From positions 23,061,876 through 23,125,875 of the forward strand of contig OY744537.1 of assembly GCA_963556195.1 (NCBI GenBank): a DNA stretch of 64,000 bases, given 5' to 3'. This document shows positions 56,395-64,000 of this stretch, piece after piece. The stretch comes from Sepiola atlantica. Lineage: Eukaryota > Mollusca > Cephalopoda > Sepiida > Sepiolidae. The translations under genes were made by a program, and so were the position numbers. The stretch's first letter is position 1, and every line of letters starts with the position of its first letter. Below the pieces are notes generated by a model. The model searched no databases and was not told where the DNA came from. It worked only from the letters and a program-made list of their open reading frames with translations.

Positions 56395-56770
56395 TTTTAT
56401 TCCCAACATTAGACTTTCCTAAAATGCATCTTTTCAAACTTGGGAACCTAATAGCCAAACTCTGTTACCTGTACAGAATTTCTGTCCAACTGAACCCTTT
56501 ATTTAATAAACAGGTCTTGATTGCTTTCATTTCATCAGCCATGATCGGGTAAAAGTGTTAATTTTTTTTTTTCATTCTTAGTTACATCGACTTCAACCTC
56601 CAGAAGACTGTCATATAGAACTGATTAACCAAATTGTTAACCTGTTATGCCATGTGGACAGGTCGACATAAAACTTCCCAAGTTCAAAAAGATGCACCTG
56701 AAGAATGTCAGAGATTACCTCGGTCAAAACGTTTTGAATATAGCAACCAAGATAAGAATAGTAGTTAAGG
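56395..56770. repeat. Inverted pair of CTGAAGAAGGTC-type repeat, copy 2
   Basis: The left part, on the minus strand (gttcccaagtttgaaaagat, acaatcaagatgagaatagt), mirrors the right part (cttcccaagttcaaaaagat, gcacctgaagaatgtcagag, caaccaagataagaatagta). It adjoins the 601 bp foldback element and is related to the pair at 50830-51650. Confidence 0.6.
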
Positions 56771-56855
56771 AGCTAAGCAATGGAAATAACTCTTAACAAT
56801 GTTTATGGCGAAATCCTGTCACTCATTCCATCTTTTATCTCAGAATTCACCCTTT

Positions 56856-56857
<2 letters not shown>

Positions 56858-56907
<50 letters not shown>
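56858..56907. repeat. (AT)n microsatellite
   Basis: About 25 AT units, followed by a poly-A run at 56920-56935. Confidence 0.95.
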
Positions 56908-56911
<4 letters not shown>

Positions 56912-56935
56912 AATTTATAAAAAAAAAAAAAAAAA

Positions 56936-58330
56936 ATTCATAATCATCAGATTGGGAAGCCAATACCAATTTTGCTAATGATTATTATTGAAAATGTGAC
57001 TTTTTTTTCTTTTTATCTTATCAAATAACTTTCTCTGTGTCTTGAGAGTATTTCACACTTGACCGAGAGCAACTAATTATTTGTATTAGTTTTCTTTTTT
57101 TTTATGTTTTCTTTTTGTTAGTGTTTCTTTTTTTTTCTTTTTTTTATGTTTTCTTTTTTTTTTTTAATCCTTGTTTGTTTCCTATGTTAACTGTTGTAGG
57201 TATTCTCCATCCAGATTGTATTATTCCAAAAATTTCCAAATTTCATTTCTTCAATTTTATATATTTAATTATAGAAGCTTTTTCTTTTTTCTTTTCACTT
57301 TTATGCCATTAAAACTTAAGGGTTTTTTTTTTTTTTTGGTTTTTGTACGTTTTTTTTTTTGACTGGTGTAATCATCCATTTAAAAAAAAAAAAAAAAAAA
57401 AGTCATGTCAAAGTTTGATTTTGTAGGCTATACGATCATAACTACATGTCCATGCCATCATACAAATGTCTGAACTGTGTTTTAATACATTATCACTTGA
57501 AATACTCATTAGCTTTGTGTGTTCATCTATGCGATCTTTCCTCACTTTGTTTAAACAGCTTGCAGATTTCATTGATGTACGTTATGCTTCCCTATTTAAA
57601 TTTCTGGGAGTGTGTGGACGACCGGCTTTGTTGTTAACCTGCCAACCAACAGCCTTCATGCAGTTTTGATCTTACCGAGGAAGAAAAAAAGAAAAGTTCT
57701 GTTCTCATTGTATACCAGCTTTTGAGAAGCGTCTCTTCTGAGCTTTGGAATCAGAAGTATGATTCACCCCCACCTCTTTCTACACCCGCTTAGTATTATC
57801 GACTCTTCATCTGACTTCAATTTTTAGTTCTGTTTTAATCCTTCTCATTTTAGCAGCCATTTGTCAGCTCAGCCAGATTTTTTAGAAAAATGACAAATAA
57901 TTAAGCCTAACCTGAAAAAAAAATAACCTAAGCAAACCGACCTTTTTTTTTTTATGCATTCAGCATCTCTCACTTGCCTCTTCATTTTAAACACCTTCCT
58001 GATTGTCATGGCAGCAATTGTAGATAATAAACTTTTTTTCTTTTTTATAATTCAGTTGAGTCAATCAGCAGATGTTCTACCCCAATTCCCACCCATCTCT
58101 TTTTCAGTTGCTAATGAGAACAAAAATGTCAAGGAATTTTTTTTTTTTTGTTTTTGCTTATTTCATTTTTCTTTTCTTTCATATATTTACTATTTCAATA
58201 TAAGTTTCTTTGAAAATACATTTGATATGTTTGTCTCTTGTCTTTTTTTTCTTTTTTTTTTTGAATTTGAGTAAAAGTTTTATATAAGATCATTGGTTGA
58301 CTTGAGTCAGTCTTAAGAGACTTTTCTTTA
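56936..58330. other. No gene seen; T-rich
   Basis: Strongly T-rich on the plus strand with many T8-T13 runs. The phenylalanine/leucine-rich frames are artefacts. A somewhat balanced patch at 57440-57660 shows no domain or splice context. Confidence 0.45.
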
Positions 58331-58360
58331 TTACCTCCGTCAAGGAGGTTATATTTCTGG
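58331..58360 (+). repeat. TTACCTCCGTCAAGGAGGTTAT repeat fragment
   Basis: The palindromic stretch acctccgtcaaggaggt, followed by tatatttctggttg, is a widespread repeat terminus that I recognise from several animal genomes. Only one end is visible before the LTR element begins at about 58399. Confidence 0.45.
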
Positions 58361-58398
58361 TTGAGTTTGTCAGTTTCTTTGTGTACAACCTAGTGCCA

Positions 58399-58567
58399 AT
58401 AAAGATGTATCACACGAAACAGTTTGAAGGTACAAAGAGACTTCATTCCCGAGCGTACAAACACAAAACGCAAACTAATAAAAATAGAAGAGATTCGACG
58501 AGAAGGGCAAATAACTCTGTCATACTTAGTTATCGCCCTGCCTATAAGTATGCTTAAAATACTTGGC
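58399..58567 (-). repeat. 3' LTR
   Basis: The left-hand terminal repeat of the minus-strand retrotransposon. Substitutions and small indels distinguish it from the 5' LTR (for example gaaacagtttgaaggtacaa against gaaaccgttcgaaggtacgc). Confidence 0.8.
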
Positions 58568-58572
58568 GTGAC

Positions 58573-58607
<35 letters not shown>

Positions 58608-58609
58608 CC

Positions 58610-59359
58610 TCTTTGTCTTAAGATAAGGACTAATGTGGTTAGACACTAAAAGTTTGTAAGAGTTTTTCAGGTAGCTTTGTTTCACTCTTCATCTGGGGTG
58701 ACAAGCATGTCCATATGTATTGGTTGTCAACCAAACTGGCTCTGTTGTCTCTACCCCGTGGAGGAAATCAACTGGAACATCTCACTTGGTTACAAATGAG
58801 GTTTGGCTGCCTACTTTGTGGTACTCAATTGTCGCTGGTCATGCTGCTAATTGTTTCCGGGATGGCAGGCTTGGTATGCAAGTTGAAGGCGCTATCGTCT
58901 TCGCCGCTGTTCTCTGGGTGTACACGATTAATCCCTAGCTATGACCTGGAGACCCTAAGGCGGTCATCTTTGTGGATTTTGTATGTGTTGCCCCATAACT
59001 GGGAGCCGGCAAACTTCTGCATGTGGATCCAACCGTTTTGCATGGATGACACCAAGTGCCGTTCACGCCTGTTATTTTTTGTCAGGTTTTGAATCTCTTT
59101 TCGTACAGGATGGCTGGTGTAAGGGAGCTTTGAGGATCTCCTGAAGATCTCTGCGAATGAAGCCCTAAATATGGTGGCCTCCTCTTGCTTCTAACACGAA
59201 GGAGCAGACTTGACATGTCGGATAGCTGCATTCTGGAGCATTACGGCCGGCGAAATTAGCAGATATGTTTCCTCTACCAGCGAGATGTTGAAAGGAAGCC
59301 TGGAAATAGCAGGCAGTTGACAGAAATGATGTCAGTCAAGGACTAGCTGAGAACTGGAT
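58610..59359. other. Unassigned 3' internal region of LTR element
   Basis: This is balanced-composition sequence downstream of RNase H. An integrase would be expected here, but I see no HHCC or DDE motif in the minus frames. The 125-residue plus-strand frame at 58715-59092 runs against the element and is likely a shadow. Confidence 0.4.
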
Positions 59360-61012
59360 TCAACCGAGCTTTCCATAGACCTTAACGCAGGGCTTGCTAT
59401 CAGTGAGGACCACAGGATAGTGTTTTGACTGGATCAGGCATAGGTCAAAATGCTTGATCGCTGTAGCAATAGCCAATGCCTCGACTTCACACTGTAGCCA
59501 GGTGGGCTGGTGACTGTTTAATCTTGCAGAAAAATGACCACAGAGCATTAGCTTCCCTTCTGTCTACATACATCAGAGCGCCAATGCTATGTTGTTCAAC
59601 GGATCACTCGGTAATGATCCACAGCTGGTCAGCAGGACGGAGTATGTCTATGGTTTTTGCTGATGTTAAGTACTTCTGAGCATCAATAAAGTCTTCCCAT
59701 AAATTGTCAGACCACTTTACTGCATCTTGTGACTCTCTTCCTGCTGTTGCTTCATCTAAAGGTCTAAAGATGTGGGAGCAGTTTGACACGGTCTAAGACC
59801 GTATAGGCTCCAATGAACGATTGTAGGCCTGTTATTGTCTTAGGAAGCTAACAGGAACTAAGTGTAGCGATTCTGTGGCCCAACTTCAGACCATGTCCAC
59901 CCAAGGATGGATGCTTGCTTCGGCATATAGTTTTGTTAGCCGATAATCTTAAGTTAGCCAGAGACAGTGACGAGGACTCTGCGCCAAACTAAGGATAGGT
60001 CCTTAATGCTGTTCCCATCACAGTAAAGATCACCGGCAACTTTGCTGCATATCCTTCTGCCAGTAAGTTGCTGAGTACTCGGCACATCAGTTCTCCAGAG
60101 CTGTCTCCGATCCTGGCATACCCATTGCGCACCTAGTGTAGACACGTATATCTCTGAAAGGGTTACAACACCGCAATATTTTATGGCTTCTTTGCCACGG
60201 GAATTTGAGAGAAGGCACTAATGAGGTCAGTTTTGATAATCCATAGCCACTGGCTTATCTTCTTCAGAGTCGAGTTAAAACAATTGGGGCTTTGAATAGC
60301 GACCAATGCTGGAAAATGTATTGACCAGGCAATGGCCTCCACTAGGTTTGCTGATTAGGAAGGAGGGGTTTACGTACTCCACCGCTATTCTAACATCTGG
60401 GAAAACACTAATGTCTTCCGACTAATCAAACTTAAGTTGTAGCTCTCTGAGTTTGTTGTCATTATATTACTGAAGTCTGCCTCGACACTGGGGTGGTTGT
60501 GTAGGACCCATGTTAATCATGGCCTCGAAGTGACCAGATGAGCTGTTATAACCAGGTAAATTAAACGGAGAATTCGGCCTTGAGTTATTCAAATCCAATC
60601 TTTTCTATGGAGATGGCATGTCATCTGGGTTAATGATCACGCAGAGAGTAATGTTTAGTTGAAGTCGGGTAGGCACCTGTCAAGCCAGAAGTTGTTGGAA
60701 TTAACGTGGGTACAGTTTGAGAAATGTGATTTTCTGTATCTGTTGTGGTTCACTGGTGGTATTGTCAAGCTGCACTTTGCCTCCTACACTCCTTGAGACT
60801 GGGTTGCAGCCAACACGAGGCTCAATGGCAGACTCTTCATGTTCGTGATCAGGCACGGAGAGCTCCAAGTACTCACTAGGCCTAATAGTGATCTGTCGGT
60901 GTGGAGTACACGCAACTTGAGCATGTTGGAACTGGTCCACATTCGGAGGTGATGCAGTAGTCTGGAGGCCATAATGTTGTTTTATCGTCTGCCAAACACT
61001 TGCTAAGGACAT
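59360..61012 (-). pseudogene. Degenerate pol: linker, RT and RNase H
   Basis: From right to left on the minus strand: 61012-60701 carries PSEYLELSVPDHEHEESAIE and NPVSRSVGGKVQLDNTT (a region between protease and RT). About 60400-60170 carries [20 protein letters not shown] and SIGRYSKPQ (RT fingers) and YCGVV. 60145-59954 carries ICSKVAGDLYCDGNS, where family members normally have an A-D-D-L box, so one catalytic Asp reads Gly here. 59789-59604 carries WEDFIDAQKYLTSAKTIDIL, and 59548-59360 ends with LQCEVEALAIATAIKHFDLC and LTDSKPCVKVYGKL (RNase H). Integrase was not recognised in 58610-59350. The frames are disrupted throughout. Confidence 0.8.
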
Positions 61013-61112
61013 GGATGTCTTGACAATGGTATTTTGTGAGATGTCTCAACGATATTTTTTCTGGAATACAGTGTGTCTGCAGAAATCAGGTACCTTAATG
61101 CCATCATTTGGA

Positions 61113-61291
61113 AATAAAGATGTATCACACGAAACCGTTCGAAGGTACGCATAGACTTTATTCCTTAGCGTACAAACAGAACAAAACGTAAACTCATAAA
61201 ATGAAGAGAGTCGTCGAGCAAATGAGAAGGGCAAATAACTTTGTCGTACTTAGTTATCGGCCCTGACCTATAAGTATGCTTGAAATACTCG
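61113..61291 (-). repeat. 5' LTR
   Basis: The right-hand terminal repeat. Minus-strand frames inside it are non-coding. It directly adjoins the decayed pol-like sequence ending at about 61012. Confidence 0.8.
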
Positions 61292-61574
61292 CATAGCATC
61301 CATATTGCTTGACCATCATCACCAAACCTGGTCAAAACATTGGTCATGGTCTAACTTAGAACTGATTTAATTTTGGAATGTCATGGTCAAAGAAAAGATG
61401 AACGTCAACTTTTGACAGTAACTTTAGTTCTGTTCAGCATGGACGCGCTGGTTCATCCATATTGTAGTCAGTGAAGTATCGCATCTTATATGACCTTGAA
61501 ACGTTTGGTCAAGATCGAAATTTTGATGCAATTTCGACTTCTGAGGCCTCTACCTCTGATTGTGATCAGTCCTT

Positions 61575-62150
61575 AAGCCGAAAAGCAGAAGAGGACATCA
61601 GCAACAATCAAGACTATTTTCAGGGCCACTAAAACTACTATATGCAATCTAATTTTCACTCTTTGCTGCTGTCTGCTCCCTTTAGACATCTATCTGCCTC
61701 TCCAGATTCTGCACCAGCGATCCTGCTCCAGCTCCTCCCTGTGGCGGTTCTTGATCCAGCAGTGCCGGCTACCGCTTCTTGCAGCACCTGCTCCAATTGA
61801 CCCAGCCCTTGGCCACGTCAACACAGATCGGATCTACCTGAGGCATCAGATTACACCTCAAGAACATTCACATCAGACTCTGTGTGACGTCATTCCATGC
61901 TGTCCAGGTTCCAGTGATACCACTAGCTTTCCTGCCTCCAGTGACAAAATTCCAGCCTTTCCTGCTGTCAGTGACGTCATCCCTGTCTTCCTGTTTCTGG
62001 AGACATTAATCCTCCTTCTCCAGTTCTCCTTTATGGTGCGATAAACACAACCTTTATTTTTACACTGTTCATCTGCATTTGTCCTCTCTTCTTTGCCATT
62101 GTCGTATTTTCGCCTGTGTCTACTTTTTTAGTTGTAAGACCGATCACTCA
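61575..62150 (+). repeat. Unknown TE, plus copy of a head-to-head pair
   Basis: The text agccgaaaagcagaagagga, tgacgtcatccctgtcttcc, gtttctggagacattaatcc, atctgcatttgtcctctctt and ttcgcctgtgtctacttttt matches, diverged, the reverse complement of 62280-62900. The copy lacks the internal section of the right copy. The family is unknown. Confidence 0.7.
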
Positions 62151-62279
62151 ATTGATCAGCTCCTGCAACACTACTCTGAACTAAAGGTGCTCAAAAGTCA
62201 AGAAAATTAAAAAATTTAACGAATTTCTTAAATCGACTCTTTATTCAAATGTGTTGCGGGGTCGATTGTTGATGTTGAT

Positions 62280-62917
62280 CGACCCCACAACTAAGAAAGT
62301 GGACACAGGTAAAATAACAACAATGGCAAAAAAGAGGACAAACACAGATAAACAGTTAAAAAGAATCGTTTATTTACCATAAAAGGTAACGTGTGAAGGA
62401 TAGATGAGGTGACGTCACTGGAGGCTGGAACGACAGGAGTGATGTCACTGAAGGCAAGAAAGGCGGTTTTGGGAACCTGGACGGTGTGGGTTGGTGTCAC
62501 ATGGAGATTTGTATAGATAGGTCTGGTCCAGGTGGTCGTGGCCAATGGCTGGATTTTGTTGGAGTGAGCCTTGGGCCGCCGAAGAGACTGCAGAACACTG
62601 GGTAGCTGCTGGAGTCTGCCGGGGACACTGGAAGAGACAAACTGAAAAATCAGGTAGTAGTAAAGTGTGGGAAAGTTAACCGCAAGTAGTTTGTCTTGGT
62701 TAGCTCTGAAAAGGGCTGTTTGATTGTTGAGAGAAAAGGGGCTGCTGCAGGGTCCAGATACTGGAAAAAGACAGACTGAAGTCAGGTTAATGAGCAGGCA
62801 GTAGTAGTGGTGAAAAGGTTTATCGCATTTAGTAGTTTGATTTTCAGTGTTGAAAAAAGCTGTTTGTTTTGCTGCTGCTCTGCTGTCATTTTCGGCTTCC
62901 TGGCTCGACTGGTCCAT
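62280..62917 (-). repeat. Unknown TE, minus copy with 208-residue open frame
   Basis: On the minus strand an open frame of 208 codons starts MDQSSQEAENDSRAAAKQTA. It includes an internal duplication of about 137 bp (YYCLLINLTSVCLFPVSGP against YYYLIFQFVSSSVPGR). It continues past regions shared with the plus copy at 61575-62150 and ends in a hydrophobic tail. After the stop comes a hairpin, gttgcggggtcgattgttga / tcgaccccacaac (about 62254-62291), and beyond it the reverse-complement poly(A)-signal-like aataaagagtcgatt. The frame is probably part of a repeat and not a host gene, but it is the longest open frame in the window. Confidence 0.5.
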
Positions 62918-63302
62918 CCAGTTGAAGGTAAACCCCTAGCTAAATCAGCTTTTTTTGTAAAAAAAACTGGTTAATTCATTGAGAAAGAGAGCCATTACAG
63001 CCGCTGGCTTGTTAAACAACGTAATGAACAACAATAATTCTTGGTGGATATTACCGTGATCAAATATAGTTTGATAGTTGCCTGACCATGTATATTTATT
63101 TCAGCTAGCTCTAAAAACCAGATGTTCACCCCCTCCGGTCTGAAAAATAGGGAATACGGGTGAAATCTCGTTCAATGAGATGTTCTAGAAGGTTCCATTT
63201 GGAAAAACAACAACAACAATCAGCAGGGACCAGTAGTTTCCCACGTCACAGCGACGAAAGAGGTAAATCCGCTGCTGCTGCTGCTTTTATCATTTTTCAA
63301 GA

Positions 63303-63413
63303 TGGCGTTTGATCAAAAAATAAACAAAGGTATCGGGGTACAGACCGCGACTAATGCCCATGAAATCTGTTTGGAGAAACAAATTAAGCTGAAAATTTCA
63401 GGAATGGTTTAAC
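63303..63413 (+). CDS. Candidate small ORF or first coding exon
   Basis: An ATG in good context (caagATGGCG) opens a frame of 37 codons, MAFDQKINKGIGVQTATNAH and then EICLEKQIKLKISGMV, ending at TAA (63414-63416 region). Upstream are CGTCA/GACG motifs (cacgtcacagcgacg) and (CTG)n, as in a 5'UTR. A weak donor (gtttaa) directly follows ISGM, so a spliced first exon is possible. The composition is unlike the repeats. The U2-headed SINE inserted exactly at its 3' edge. I do not recognise the protein; it may equally be chance. Confidence 0.3.
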
Positions 63414-63700
63414 CCTATTTATCTACTTCCCACAAAGTAGAATGTGACACAAGGTCGGAAAGTGGGAATTTGCACTCCAGAGGAAGAGTACCGAGGGTTC
63501 CTTAAAAATTGCCTGGGCAGGGCGCCTCAGACAGTAAGCAATAAACTTACTCCTCCCCAAAGAGGGGAGGCTAGAACTGCACAGGACAGACCCATTGACC
63601 GGCATAAATCAAGCCCCGAAGGCCAAGACAATACCAGTATGGGGTGCAGTATTAATCGGAACAGATACTACACTTTGATCTCGACCAAAAGGCCGAGGAA
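63414..63700 (-). mobile_element. Full-length U2-headed SINE, type A body
   Basis: On the minus strand the head reads cctcggccttttggtcgaga + tcaaagtgtagtatctgttc, nearly identical to U2 snRNA positions ~8-45. Then come the type A body (gccctgcccaggcaattttt, actcttcctctggagtgcaa, attcccactttccgaccttg) and the tail, ending tgggaagtagataaatag. Flanks ggtttaac (63406-63413 and 63702-63709) form a target-site duplication, possibly longer (gaatggtttaac / gaaaggtttaac). This copy links the U2 head to the type A body and is the best reference for the family. The plus-strand frame at 63444-63740 is a shadow. Confidence 0.85.
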
Positions 63701-63824
63701 AGGTTTAACTTGTACATCAAGAGACGGAGTGAAAATTTAAAAACCAATAAAGAACTTTTAGGACAAAACCTTGTTGAACTTAACTGTAATCACCCAAGAG
63801 CCAAAGCGTGATGTTCATTATTTT

Positions 63825-63905
63825 AAAGGATGACATCATCCTTTTACTTCAGCATTTATGATGTCATAAAGGATCTTCTGTTTTAGTGTATGATGTCATC
63901 CTTTG
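63825..63905. promoter_or_regulatory. Cluster of TGATGTCAT (CRE/AP-1-like) motifs
   Basis: The near-palindrome aaaggatgacatcatccttt (63825-63844) is followed by tgatgtcat at 63859 and tgatgtcatccttt at 63891. Three evenly spaced (about 32-34 bp) bZIP-type sites could be regulatory, or could be a decayed tandem repeat. Confidence 0.35.
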
Positions 63906-63970
63906 TGACAATCCAGTTTGCAAGGAAACAAATGTACAAGGTAACAAGATCTACAAAGGTTTAATAGTAT

Positions 63971-64000
63971 GTTGGCCTTTTGGCCAAGATCAAAGTGTAG
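63971..64000 (+). mobile_element. U2-like head, cut by the window end
   Basis: The last 30 bases, gttggccttttggccaagat + caaagtgtag, match the U2 snRNA 5' region. What follows is outside the window, so this may be a SINE copy or a true U2 snRNA gene; neighbouring SINEs favour the former. Confidence 0.65.

Larger units (their letters stand above)
58399..61291 (-). mobile_element. Decayed Ty3/gypsy-like LTR retrotransposon
   Basis: Direct terminal repeats of about 170-180 bp occur at 58399-58567 and 61113-61291. They share aataaagatgtatcacacga, gagaagggcaaataactntg, tcntacttagttatcg and tataagtatgctt. Coding remains run on the minus strand, so the 5' LTR is at the right. The internal region is only about 2.5 kb, well short of a complete element, and has many stops. 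LTR differences are obvious by eye, so the insertion is old. A T31 run at 58577-58607 adjoins the 3' LTR. Confidence 0.85.

Noticed and set aside
57115..58274. Several Phe/Leu-rich frames that look like membrane proteins
   Set aside because: They are translations of T-rich tracts without domains or stable start context.
58715..59092. 125-residue plus frame
   Set aside because: It lies antisense inside the LTR element and matches nothing I recognise.
63971..64000. A true U2 snRNA gene at the right edge
   Set aside because: Only 30 bases are visible and the head has changes also found in the nearby SINE, so a SINE copy is the simpler reading.

Overview
This looks like animal nuclear DNA, most likely from an AT-rich, repeat-rich invertebrate and possibly a mollusc. 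The organism call is inference, resting on spliced genes with GT-AG introns, TTAGGG-type runs, many poly-A/T and (AT)n tracts, non-LTR and LTR retrotransposon relics, SINEs and many short terminal-inverted-repeat elements. There are no operons, ribosome binding sites, CRISPR arrays or bacterial genes.

Only one host gene is well supported. It is a plus-strand, five-coding-exon gene (34837-49820) for a predicted 204-residue protein with three U1-type C2H2 zinc fingers of the ZNF385/ZNF346 kind. All introns obey GT-AG, the phases join without a frameshift, an in-frame stop precedes the ATG, and a likely 3'UTR intron follows the stop codon. Two weaker candidates are a last coding exon on the minus strand at the left edge (505-782) and a possible first exon on the plus strand near the right edge (63303-63413). 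I do not recognise either product.

The rest is mobile and repetitive DNA. Region 1-13 kb holds SINEs, several hairpin (foldback) elements and a dispersed repeat also found at 36.8 kb. Region 13.6-14.8 kb is a Merlin-type DNA transposon relic with long inverted ends around a decayed transposase. A jockey/CR1-like LINE 3' part lies at 18.5-19.9 kb, with a second copy at 39.7-40.3 kb. Region 22.4-23.2 kb is a minisatellite inside a larger tandem duplication. Region 23-34 kb is AT-rich with a long palindrome at 28 kb, a 1.1 kb TIR element at 30.4 kb and a 609 bp TIR element with a perfect 8 bp target-site duplication at 32.5 kb. The zinc-finger gene's introns carry further repeats, including an inverted RTE-like LINE copy with a SINE inserted into it. 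From 50 to 64 kb there is a tandem array of about 147 bp, foldback elements, a decayed LTR retrotransposon with both LTRs (58.4-61.3 kb), a head-to-head repeat pair and more SINEs.

The most unusual feature is a SINE family whose 5' end resembles the start of U2 spliceosomal snRNA, including the GTAGTA branch-point-recognition core. Several copies are present, two with target-site duplications. A separate tandem array at 41.0-41.3 kb carries the reverse complement of the same U2-like core in each unit.
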